A stretch of 64,000 bases of DNA from Poecilobothrus nobilitatus (Eukaryota; Arthropoda; Insecta; Diptera; Dolichopodidae), in the NCBI GenBank assembly GCA_947095535.1, contig OX352773.1, positions 127,178,830 to 127,242,829 on the forward strand. Direction: 5' to 3'. The position numbers were made by a program, and so were the translations under genes. The notes beneath the pieces were generated by a model that saw only the letters and a program-made list of their open reading frames with translations, ran no database searches and was not told the DNA's origin. This document shows positions 55,040-64,000 of the stretch, piece by piece. Within the stretch, counting starts at the first letter, position 1, and the number at the start of each line of letters is the position of its first letter.

Positions 55040-55600
55040 TTCTGCTGGATATTGACAGCAACAAGAAGCGCTCAGAGTTCCCCAATACCTCATGCGGGTT
55101 AATTTAAGTACCTGCGAAACAGATCCCTCGTGTATGGCCAGCGTACGAAGAAAGTAATGGCAGGTGCAGCTCAAGGGTAATCCTAGGACCTGATCACTGG
55201 AATGTGACATATGATAAGCTTCTTCGACTAGCAATACGCAAGGGTTGAATTTGAATGGCTATGCGAACGATGTTGCCATGCTGATAGCCGCCCGCACCGC
55301 CAAATTGGCGCAGCTAAAATTAAATATAGCGATGTGATGAATAAGCACTTGCATGGCTGATCGGATCTAGCTCTTCTGTCTCTGAAGCTGTAGTGTTCGT
55401 AATTGCTGGAGTTATATCCGTCGGACTTCTGCCGGTCGTAAGGAAAAATATCTACAGTAGAAAGACGAAGATCGGGCGTAAAGGGGCGGCTACGGAGGAT
55501 TGAATCCGTTCCATGTATAAATGGCGGGCGCTCTGGGACGCCGAGTTTAAGAGGTTTTGGACCACCGGCTTCTGCCACTTATAAAGTAGTGGGTTTGTCG
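55040..55600 (+). pseudogene. R1-like LINE reverse transcriptase fragment
   Basis: The segment is noticeably more GC-rich than its neighbours. The plus strand reads LRNRSLVYGQRTKKVMAG and AAQG, then (shifted) a VTYDKLLRL-type block, then GYANDVAMLIAART (the catalytic YADD box as YAND). After a deletion comes SVSEAVVFVIAGVISVGLL and RKNIYSRK. GAAQGS and SEAA-VVIAGV-P-DLL are hallmarks of the R1 clade. Stops, frameshifts and a large deletion show it is dead. The minus-strand ORFs over it are shadows. Confidence 0.65.
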
Positions 55601-55640
55601 TAAATTTTATTGTTTGTATTTCAGATTGATTTTCGTTTAA

Positions 55641-56527
55641 TTAATGGATAAAGCATGCAGATAATCTAGTTAGTTTTTCTATCGTTTTTAGAAGATGGTG
55701 TTTAAAAGTTAGTTTTTTATCGATGTGAATGCCGGGATACTTGATTGTTTCAGATTCCCAGGGTATTTGGTTGTTATTGATAATAAGATTTCTGTTTGAC
55801 AAGAAATTGAATTTCCTCCCTTTTGTGAAGAATATCGCTTTCGATTTTTCACCATTTATTTTAATTTTCCACATAAATAAATAGTTTTGAATAAGTGTAA
55901 AATTACTTTCCAGGTTTTACATAACTATTTCATTAGGGCACTTGGAGGTACTGAGCAGAGCAGTATCTTCTGCATATAATCCAAGTTCGCACTGAAGAGG
56001 TTTTGGTAGATCTGCTGTGAAAATATTATACAGAATAGGAGACATTGCTGAATCGTGAGAGACGCCAGATGTAATATTCTTAGCACTTAACACTGGCTAT
56101 TGTAACACGGAAAAATCTGTATTTGAGAAAGCTTTGTATAATGTTAGTAATATATGTAAGAAACCTGAATTTTACTAATTTGTGAATTAGATCATCATGC
56201 CAGACCGAGTCATTTTTCTTTAGGCTTTTTCGATATCTAAAGTCATCATGCCTACAGAATTTTTGAGTTTAAGATTATCTCTGATGAAGTTACTAATTCT
56301 ATAAACTTTGTGAGAAGTAGAATGTCTGCTCCTCATACCGAAATGTTCGTTAGGTAGAATGTTTTTAATTTCTAAGAACTTTTCGATTCTAAGTCTAATG
56401 ATTATTTGAAAAATTTTGCCAATAGTATTGAATGGGTTATTATCACAAGCATGTATTTCTGTTGACTCTATTTCTGTTGACTCTATTTCATTTGCCTGTA
56501 TTTTTGCAGAATTATTTTCACTTTCAT
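55641..56527 (-). pseudogene. Jockey ORF2: reverse transcriptase part
   Basis: The first frame (56220 to about 56527) has GKIFQIIIRLRIEKFLEIKN, NILPNEHFGMRSRHSTSHKV and SVGMMTLDIEKA (motif A). A broken middle follows, with the catalytic box reading LYAEDTALLST (YADD as YAED). The last frame (55641-55874) has KIKINGEKSKAIFFTKGRKF and ESETIKYPGIHIDKKL. At least three frame breaks are present. Confidence 0.75.
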
Positions 56528-56535
56528 TAATATTA

Positions 56536-57594
56536 GCTAAGGCCAAATTAATTTAATTGATAATTCAATGCACTACTGCCATATCTGATAAACAATGCCT
56601 ATATGATTAATCTTTTCATAATTTTATGGGCAACACTTTTAAGCCATCATCAGTTCCGAATATTAATTATATGTACAATTTATAGGTCGCCCATGATATC
56701 TTGAAAATGAAAATATTGAAAGCCAAAATCTTGAAAACCAAAATCTTTTTTGGACAAAATCTTGAAAACCAAAATCATGACAAAAACAAATGAATTGAAT
56801 TTTTTGTTACAATCTTTTTTTTTAAATATAATATTATGTAAGTATTAAAAAATACGAGATATCAAAAATCAATTTGGTTTTGTTTATTTTATTATATATA
56901 TACAAATTTGTTTATTTTATTATTATTATATTCAAAAACAAAAATATTATTAAAAAATTATAAATTATGAAACACCAATAAAATATTACATATTCTGTAA
57001 TATTACATTAGGTTATACAAGTACATATTCTGGAAAGGCGTATAACCCTTCTTTTAAATCCAACTCTAAAATCCCATGTCATATGCATATGTATAATGTA
57101 TGCATATGGATGCAATTATATGCATATGTATTATGTATATATAAATATTCTGGAAAAAGCGTATAATCCAGATTTTGTAACCAAGTGTAAAATTGCTCCT
57201 AGATATTTATTATATTAATATATATTTTCAATAATAAAGAATTTCCAATAGTGAGATCTGCCGCCCCCAAACCCCCGCTAAACAAATTATTGAAACCCTA
57301 ATTTTGTAACCAACTCTAAAATCTCTCCTAACTTAGAATCTCACATATAGATATATATAAATATTCTGTAAAAGGCAAATAACTTTGATTTTGAATTCTC
57401 TAAAGTCCCTCCGAATGCAGATTCTCCCATATACATATATATAAATATTGCGGAAAAGCGTATTAACCCTGCTTTTGAATCCAACTCTAAAATTTCTCCG
57501 AACTATCCATAAAATTATGAAAAGATTTATATGGGTAATGTTTATTATATATGGGAGTAGTGCATTGAATTATCAAAATTAATTTGGCCTTACC
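56536..57594. mobile_element. Non-autonomous DNA transposon with 8-bp target duplication, inserted in Jockey ORF2
   Basis: TAATATTA occurs directly outside both ends (56528-56535 and 57595-57602). The ends are imperfect inverted repeats of about 90 bp, with GGCCAAATTAATTT-(TT)GATAATTCAATGCACTACT shared. The interior is AT-rich and non-coding with TATGCATATG-type repeats and several AATCTTGAAAACCAAAATC direct repeats (56.7-56.8 kb). An 8-bp duplication points to a hAT-type element. Confidence 0.8.
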
Positions 57595-57602
57595 TAATAT
57601 TA

Positions 57603-58985
57603 TAGAAATTCAAATAATTCTGCAAAATTCTCTATAATTCTGCAAAATACACGCAAATGAAATACAGTAAAATGAGCAAGGAATACAGGCAAATGAGACT
57701 ACAGGCAAATGAAATACAGGCATATGACACGCTCCCATATTCAATGAACTAATTGGGCGATAACTATCTATTTTTACCAGTTTTTACCAACTATCTATTT
57801 TTCCCTTGTTTTGGATTTCATGTAACTAAAGTTATTTTCCAAATTTTACTTTTAGTTATTTTACTATTAAAATAATTTCTGTCTGTGAAGTGAAACAAAC
57901 TTGTTCTGTGAATTGAGAAATTAATTCATTAATCGATTCTTGAACAATCTTTGGTGTAGTTGCGTTGCTGAGATTATCAGTATTAGCATTATTTTTCCGA
58001 GCAAACAAATCTGCTAATATTCTAGCCTTTTCTGTTTCTGTAGTCAAGAGTTGATCGTTGTGCCGAGTGCTGGTATTTTAGACTTTTTGCTTTTAAGGAT
58101 TTGGTTTAAATTCCAGAACGAAGACAAATAGGTATTCCAGCTTGAGTTTATTAATTCGAAGATTTCTCTTTTCACTATGTGGTTACAGTGATTATAAATT
58201 GCTTTGTCAACTAAATTTCTTGAACGCTGCCACCTGCGGCGTGTTGCATTTCAAAGTCTTATGTAAAACTTTTTTGGGGCATATGTTTTTATCGTTTCCT
58301 GAAGGTACTTGTGGAAATATTTAATAGAATTTTCAATAGCATCGGGTGAACTAAACGAAGTAAAATTATATTCAGATGTTAGATTATTTATAGTTCTACC
58401 AAACTTTTTCCAGTTTGTTTTTTTAAAACATAGGGTTTCATCTTATAGACCAATTTATGTTAAATATTAGAAGAAGATGATCCGAGATCCGAATTCATTT
58501 ATTATAAAAAGATCGCTTAAATACAATGCAAACTTGTTAACGCTAAGTCTGGTGTTGAAGGTTTTTGTCTCGTAGATGCAGGAATATAAGTTGGCAGTTA
58601 AAATCACCAGCTTTTTGAGAAAGTTTATTAAATAAACTTAAATCGAACTTAAAGTTTCCAAATTTTTCTACCATCTACAAAGTACGCGCCTATATAATTA
58701 TTTCATTAGAATTAATTTATATCTTAGTTGAAATTATTTCAAAAATTTTTGTTTTAAATTGGGTAGAAATTCTTGTTTAATATTTTTTTTGTATGAATAT
58801 GGCAACACCCCCTACTCTTTAGGAATTTCTATTACATACATAAATATTATAAATTGAATCATTAATAGTTTTTTTTTTAAGCCAAGTTTCTGTTACAATA
58901 CAAATATCAATAACATATGTTCTCAACATATTTAAAAATTCTATTTTTTTCTTTGTAATACTTCTTGTATTCTAGTATAATATTG
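57603..58985 (-). pseudogene. Jockey ORF2: endonuclease and linker part
   Basis: Minus-strand pieces include CIVTETWLKK and VGGVAIFIQKKY near 58.8-58.9 kb (endonuclease), the RISDHLLL block near 58.48 kb, then linker KFGRTINNLTSEYNFTSF, RRWQRSRNLVDKAIYNH and, at 57856-58047, EKARILADLFARKNNANTDN. The frame is heavily broken. It continues directly into the RT part when the hAT-like insertion is removed. Confidence 0.7.
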
Positions 58986-58999
58986 TTACATTTTTTTAT

Positions 59000-59270
59000 G
59001 TACTGACTTTACTAAATAAATATTTAAGTGCTGGTTCTGTTAATTTATTAAATTGGTCTAATCTCGTATGACAGTTTTGCAAACCCATTATTATATCTTT
59101 TGAGAGCAATTCAGCATATATAAATAGCGTGCTATTATTACTATTATGGTTAAGATTAGTATTATTATTATAATATATAATTTACAATTATAATTGAAAA
59201 GTATTAATGTTGATATAAAGTATTGATATTGGCGTTGATAGTAATTTATTTTAAAGTGTTGTCAAGTTCG
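59000..59270 (-). pseudogene. Jockey ORF1 C-terminus
   Basis: The minus strand reads LFIYAELLSKDIIMGLQNCH and TRLDQFNKLTEPALKYLF before the stop near 59000, the style of the Jockey ORF1 C-terminal helical segment. An Asn-rich stretch precedes it and stops interrupt. It lies just upstream of the ORF2 endonuclease on the same strand. Confidence 0.5.
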
Positions 59271-59608
59271 GGTTATTTAAATCGTGCACTTTTACTTTTG
59301 ATTTTAATTTTGAATAAATTTTAATTTTAATTTTTATTTGAATAAATTTTAATTAATTTACATACTTTAATTTATCAGTCAGATTTTGATCTTGGTTAAT
59401 TTTGAAATTGATTTTAAGTCTAATTTTGACTTTAATTACAATTTCAACTCTGATTTCTTTTAATTTTGCGTTTGATTTTAATTTTAAACTAGATTTCAAT
59501 TTTAATATTACTATTTATTATTTTAACTTTTCTTCTATACTAAATTTTTTTTTTTTCCATCAAAATTACCAATTTTAATGTTAATTTCTGTAACATACAA
59601 ACGAACGG

Positions 59609-60632
59609 TTGCAAACGAATTTTCATGCCGTCGATTGCCATCTTAGTTTAATTAAACCAGCAGTCTTAGCCCTTTGTGAAACACAAGTCAGTAACCACAA
59701 TGATAACTTTAATGTTACCGGCTACTCACTTATTTCATACTTCGTACCCAAAAGAGGTATCGCTGTTTATATAAAAAATGACATCGCTTTCAACACACTT
59801 CCAAAATATAAATGTTCTAGCCCAACCTTTCATTACATTTGGGTCAAAATTCTCGTTGAAAAGTATGTCATACATTTCTGTTTTCTATACAGATCACCCA
59901 ACTCAAATGAACAAGAAACTGCTATGGAAAATGAAAATCTATCGAACCAGATCAACGAAATTTTGGACGCATCTCCAGAAACTGAAATTGTCCTGGCGGG
60001 AGATTTTAACATCCATAACAGGGACTGGCTTCATTTTTCTAGTAACATCTCCCCGAGTCAAAACTAAATTGGGAAACAAGTTGAACTATTCTCCACACTG
60101 TTCCACCTTTCTCAACTTGTCCAAAATCCCACTAGGATCCCGGACCGTGCTGATCATGAAGGTCACCTGTTGGATCTGTTTCTCACCACACACCCTGAAA
60201 AATATGTGGTTTCAGTTGGTTGCCCCCTTGGTAATTCCGATCATTGTTTGGTTAACACAAGTTTCCGGGTAAGCCCAATCTCCAACCAGAGGTTCCCTCT
60301 CAAAAAACTAGTTAGGCGTTACAGCCATGCTGACTGGGAGGGCCTTAACAAATTTTTTAGAGCCTTTGATTGGAGCTTTGATTCTGCTTTCGCAACAGAA
60401 ATGTTAACTTTGCTGCAAATGCGATTAGTGAAACTATTTTACTTGGAATGAGGTTATTCGTCCCTCATTTCATGAAATCTGTTAAAAGGAGTCCCAAATC
60501 TTGGTTTAATCGTATTTGGAAAGAAGCCATTTCTAGAAAAGAGGAGGCTTTTAAACTGTACAAAAACAATAGATCGGAGGCGCACAGGGCCAACTATACA
60601 GGTGCAAGAGAGTTATCAATAAGCAAAAATTC
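59609..60632 (+). pseudogene. CR1-like LINE endonuclease region, frameshifted
   Basis: The first frame (59609-60067) contains VLALCETQVSN (catalytic ET motif), RGIAVYIKND, HFCFLYRSPNSN and VLAGDFNIHN. It stops at 60067, and the continuation HLLDLFLTTHPEKYV with LGNSDHCLV (the SDH motif) lies in another frame (60170-60451). A further break occurs near 60440-60640 before the RT frame. The catalytic motifs remain visible. Confidence 0.75.
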
Positions 60633-62492
60633 TTGTTCAACCAAAGGTTGAAACGTAAAATCATCCACATGCCAAAGAATGGTAAATCTTTTTGGTCATT
60701 TGCCAAAAATCTAAAGGAAGACGTTAGAAGGTCTTCCTTTCCACCACTTATTGATAATAATAACAGAACCGTATCAGATTCTAAAGAGAAAGCGAACTTA
60801 TTTGGCAGGCAGTTCGCTTTTAATTCGACACTGTCACAGTCAGCTCAGATGCCACCTTCTGTTCCAGCAGCTGGCTGCTCCTTCGGTAAAATTTACTTTA
60901 GGACGCGGGCGATGATGAAAATCTTAAAAAATCTTGATACAAGCAAGTCAGCCGGTCCAGATGGTATAACCACCATGGTGCTTAAAAATACCTACTCCAC
61001 TATTTCAAAACCTCTGCGCAACCTTTTCTACCTCTCCTTCACTTCGGATATTCATCCTACCCAATGGAAGGTTGCACATGTTTTCCCAATTCCCAAAAAA
61101 GGTAATAAAAGCGATCCCTCCAACTACCGCCCTATTGCTATAACTTCGGTCCTCTCCAAAGTAATGGAGAAAATAGTGAACCAAAAGCTTTTGAAATACC
61201 TGGACCACAAAGGTTTGCTTCATGATCGTCAATACGGGTTCAGAGCCCATCGTTCAACGGGTGATCTCATGACTTACCTTTGTGAGAAACTAAGCACCAA
61301 ACTTCATCATTCTGGTGAGTCTGATGTTGTGGCTCTTGATATTTCTAAGGCTTTCGATCGAGTTTGGCACGATGCTCTATTGGCAAAATGCAAAGCATTA
61401 GGTCTAGGTAGGGTCTTTCTAAAATGGATTGGAGATTTCCTTTCGAATCGCACGATTCGTGTTCTAGTCGATGGATATTCATCTGACAAATTCAAAATAA
61501 ATGCTGGTGTCCCCCAGGGATCAGTTTTATCCCCAACTCTCTTCTTAATATTTATCAATGACCTACTCTCATTAACCTCCAATCCGATCCATAGTTTCGC
61601 AGACGACAGCACCCTTGTAGCTTCCTATGAGTTTCACAGCCGCTGTAACATTAGTCATCAGATTAATACAACAGCAAAAAATTTCACTATTAGTGAGCTA
61701 AATAACGATTTAGCAAAAATTCTAAAATGGGGCGAAGTCAACAGAGTTGAGTTCAACACCGAAAAAACACAATGCTGTCTGATCTCGCGGAAAATTGTCA
61801 CTACTGTTCCTACCCTACTATTTCAGAGAGAGGTCTTGCAGCATTCAACGGACTTAAACATGCTGGGCATCTGGTTAAACCAAAAATTGACTTGGTCAAA
61901 TCACATTTTGGGTATAGCTAAGGATGCAGCTAAATGTTTGGGTTTTTTGTATCGCTGCAAAACTTACTTTTCCGCATCTGATCTTCTCAATAAATATATA
62001 ACTTACATTAGGCCGAAAATGGAGTACAATGAACACATTTGCGCTGCAGGGCCTCAAACAGAACTGGGTTATTTAGATAATGTGCAAAACAGAGCTATTC
62101 GTTTGATCAACGACCCCAGTGTAACTTCAACGCTCAGTCCACTCAGCCATCGTCGCACAGTTGGGTCGCTGACCTTGTTTTATAGGTATCTCGTGGGGAT
62201 TAATACTTGTTCTAAAGAAATAAAACAACTAATGCCTCCACTCAAAGTTTTCCAACGAGAAACAAGGAGGGCAACAGATGCTCATCCCTACCATCTTGAG
62301 TTATCAAGATGGCGAAATACAGCCTTTGGAAATTCGTTTGTTATGCGCACGTCCCGTTTGTGGAACCATATACCATCGCATGTGTTCCCTAAAGTTGGTA
62401 ATTCTTATGTGTACGATTTACTTAAGTTTAAGAAGAACATTAACATCTTTCTTCAAAATGTCCCTCCAAATTTTCCTACCTATCCCCCATGA
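60633..62492 (+). CDS. CR1-like reverse transcriptase, 619 codons open
   Basis: The longest coherent polymerase frame in the lower half of the window. RT blocks in order: SKSAGPDGITTMVLKN (~res 103-118), WKVAHVFPIPKKG, YRPIAITSVLSKVMEKIV, YGFRAHRSTGD, motif A VVALDISKAFDRVWHDAL, GVPQGSVLSPTLFLIFINDL, catalytic SFADDSTLVA, FNTEKTQCCLIS and LGIWLNQKLTW. The C-terminal part has DAHPYHLELSRWRN and RTSRLWNHIPSHVFP, typical of insect CR1-superfamily elements. The Met is internal; the true start was in the broken upstream region. All catalytic Asp residues are present. Confidence 0.85.
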   Translation: MFNQRLKRKIIHMPKNGKSFWSFAKNLKEDVRRSSFPPLIDNNNRTVSDSKEKANLFGRQFAFNSTLSQSAQMPPSVPAAGCSFGKIYFRTRAMMKILKNLDTSKSAGPDGITTMVLKNTYSTISKPLRNLFYLSFTSDIHPTQWKVAHVFPIPKKGNKSDPSNYRPIAITSVLSKVMEKIVNQKLLKYLDHKGLLHDRQYGFRAHRSTGDLMTYLCEKLSTKLHHSGESDVVALDISKAFDRVWHDALLAKCKALGLGRVFLKWIGDFLSNRTIRVLVDGYSSDKFKINAGVPQGSVLSPTLFLIFINDLLSLTSNPIHSFADDSTLVASYEFHSRCNISHQINTTAKNFTISELNNDLAKILKWGEVNRVEFNTEKTQCCLISRKIVTTVPTLLFQREVLQHSTDLNMLGIWLNQKLTWSNHILGIAKDAAKCLGFLYRCKTYFSASDLLNKYITYIRPKMEYNEHICAAGPQTELGYLDNVQNRAIRLINDPSVTSTLSPLSHRRTVGSLTLFYRYLVGINTCSKEIKQLMPPLKVFQRETRRATDAHPYHLELSRWRNTAFGNSFVMRTSRLWNHIPSHVFPKVGNSYVYDLLKFKKNINIFLQNVPPNFPTYPP

Positions 62493-62829
62493 TCCAAATT
62501 TCCCAATTCCAATTTTCCCAATTATTCTTCCCACATCCCTATCCCCAAAACCAAATTGCACATTCGTATTACAGGTTCCATCCTAAAGTTTGGTTTTAAA
62601 AGGGGGGTGGTTTTGGTTGGTTAAAGTCCAACACTACTCTCAGGAAGCATCAGGAAGCACGTGCAGTTCGTCTTGGTGACTTTCGAGTTTTCCACAAATC
62701 CTCGTAAAAAAAAACAAAAAAAAAAATAATAATTATTGTTAGTGCGTGTTAGATTTGATTGAATAAATTTAGCTATACCTGTAAGAGTAATTATGTTATG
62801 TTTTGTACCTCTGACAGTTTAGAAAATTC

Positions 62830-63720
62830 TGTATAGTCTCCTGTTTTGTAATTATCCGAACATATGCCACAAATCGTGGTTAGATGGGAATGGGAAGCCG
62901 AAAGCCATGACCAAAAGTTTGGCAATTGAAACACATTACATCGCCTCTATTGCTGGAATTGTAGTATTCCAAATTGACAATTCTATGGAATATTGCCTTT
63001 ATTTTTGAACGAATCTCATTTAATTTTATAGTGTTCTTCTTAATATAAATTAAGAAATTTTGATGTTGTAATTAGCGTGCATTTTTAATTTTCCTCGGTT
63101 TGATATCTATGCAATCTATATTAAATTTTTTTTTTGATTTCTGTGAGAAGTTCAGTTTTTTCTATGGAACTAACAAGTCCATACAATACAAGTTTTGTTG
63201 GTGTATCACCACATTTGAAGTGTGTAAAAAATTTCCATTTTTGGTTGGAATCAGTTTTCTTGGAGTTATGTTTTACCAAAGAAGTGTACAATTTATAAAT
63301 TATATAAAAAAAATTTATATATTATATAATTCCTCCTATGAACCCTCTCTTTCTGAGAATTATCTAAAGTTTGATTTTGTTATACTGATTCCAGATATTT
63401 AAACTGTCATAACTGCTCACTCAATCTGTTTTAAACGGTTTAATGAGATAGGTTTTCGCTTATCACTTTTCTTAAGAGCTCATAAGTACTCTAATTATTC
63501 AGTTCTATGATCGTCTAACGAATTTCATTTTCCGATAATGTTGATAACTGGTGATATCGCTTCTTTCTTTACAGTGGATATTTCTGGCATTTCTGCAATT
63601 ACATCCATATCAGTTATCTTACTCGCTGGTCCAAATTTATTCGAGTGATTATTTTCCTTCATAATATGAGCTTTTTTAATTTGTTGGACATTGTCATTAA
63701 TTGACAGACTACTAATCCCC
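62830..63720 (-). pseudogene. Jockey ORF1 N-terminal and zinc-knuckle part
   Basis: The minus strand starts around MKENNHSNKFGPASKITDMD (~63.66 kb). Later come KPRKIKNAR, IKAIFHRIVNLEYYNSSNRG and a CCHC start (CFNCQTFGHG, ~62.92 kb), then in a shifted frame CGICSDNYKTGDY, the second knuckle. Jockey ORF1 proteins carry such knuckles for RNA binding. Stops and shifts are frequent. The CR1-like LINE cuts it at about 62.8 kb. The 100-codon plus-strand frame at 63100-63402 is a shadow. Confidence 0.6.
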
Positions 63721-64000
63721 GTTTATTTGCTATTTTAAGCTATTATTTTGATATGTATATAAAAAATGTATAAAAATTTGTTTGCTAAGCGAAAAAGTTT
63801 ACTAATCAATCTCAGTGACAGAGACGGACTGATTCAACTCTAATTCAATATACCAATTATAGGGTGGAACCTCTCAAATTAATTTAAATCGAGCAGACAT
63901 ACTTCATAAAAAATCAATCAAACCTATTCTTGGATATCCAACTAGGTTTTCTACAAGTTTATTGTATTCAGAGCAATATTTAAGCTTTACTAATATCTGT
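63721..64000. other. Probable Jockey 5' end and flanking DNA
   Basis: The stretch near 63800-63830 (ATCAATCTCAGTGACAGAGA then CGGACTGATTCAAC), read on the minus strand, could be the Jockey 5' UTR start (TCAGTCCGTCTCTGTCACTG). The last ~150 bases hold nothing recognisable. Confidence 0.3.

Larger units (their letters stand above)
59540..62800 (+). mobile_element. CR1-like LINE inserted in Jockey ORF1
   Basis: Endonuclease pieces (59.6-60.3 kb) and a long RT frame (60633-62492) are followed by a 3' UTR with GGTTTTAAAAGGGGGGTGG and an A-rich tail (62705-62732). The element is flanked on both sides by Jockey ORF1 pieces of opposite orientation. Its GC content is higher than the surroundings, and the open RT frame indicates it is among the youngest insertions here. 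Confidence 0.7.
55625..63800 (-). mobile_element. Jockey-clade LINE, minus strand, interrupted twice
   Basis: The pieces, read 5' to 3' on the minus strand, are ORF1 N-terminal and zinc-knuckle part (62.83-63.72 kb), ORF1 C-terminus (59.0-59.27 kb), ORF2 endonuclease to linker (57.6-58.99 kb) and ORF2 RT (55.64-56.53 kb). A CR1-like LINE splits ORF1 and a hAT-like transposon splits ORF2. All pieces are in the same orientation and in the correct order, so this was once one element of about 4.5 kb or less. Confidence 0.7.

Noticed and set aside
55228..55578. A 116-codon minus-strand ORF in GC-rich DNA
   Set aside because: The plus strand reads as an R1-like reverse transcriptase; the minus ORF has no family features.

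Overview
The window looks like AT-rich accessory or heterochromatic DNA of an arthropod, most likely a fly. I find no conventional host gene. What can be recognised is wreckage and semi-intact remains of mobile elements: Polinton/Maverick-type (adintovirus-like) DNA elements, BEL/Pao LTR retrotransposons, at least six non-LTR retrotransposons (RTE, Jockey, R1-like, CR1-like and two others), Tc1/mariner and hAT-like DNA transposons, and repeats with the terminal and GTCY-microsatellite layout of dipteran DINE-1/Helentron elements. The fly assignment rests mainly on those GTCCGTCC-type repeats and on the BEL/Jockey/R1 mix. It is inference.

Layout. 1-6.9 kb holds the structural end of a Polinton-like element. 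A tandem array of 1,030-bp units enters from the left edge. Each unit carries one complete penton-like capsid ORF (227 aa) plus the first ~95 codons of the major capsid gene. The array ends in a nearly full-length major capsid gene broken by one frameshift. Accessory Polinton ORFs and the antisense N-terminus of a B-family DNA polymerase follow. 6.9-27 kb is a patchwork: a DINE-like repeat, a minus-strand BEL/Pao relic split by a LINE, a second LINE with an FP25K-like ORF1, an (AAT)n tract, a hAT-like element with a Tc1-like MITE nested in it, a deleted mariner, and two more DINE-like repeats.

27.2-43.9 kb is flanked by ~260-bp imperfect inverted repeats. Inside are a protein-primed-type PolB relic on the minus strand, an inverted copy of its 3' end, a retroviral-type integrase with a chromodomain-like tail, and a second, different PolB carrying a ~400-bp internal inversion. 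I read this as one decayed Polinton, later invaded by a mariner and three DINE-like elements. One of those insertions is a 2.1-kb element carrying about eleven 146-bp tandem units.

44.5-54 kb holds an RTE LINE, a fragment of an unidentified insect protein, and a BEL/Pao element with gag, RT, RNase H, integrase and an envelope-like region, plus a probable 3' LTR. 55-64 kb holds an R1-like fragment and then one minus-strand Jockey element. The Jockey is split by a hAT-like insertion with a perfect 8-bp target duplication (in ORF2) and by a CR1-like LINE with a 619-codon open RT frame (in ORF1).

The most unusual signals are the capsid-module tandem array with all penton frames open, the inverted-repeat-bounded Polinton with two PolB lineages, and the intragenic PolB inversion flanked by a 30-bp inverted duplication. 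Identifications are by eye from remembered protein families; no search was run.
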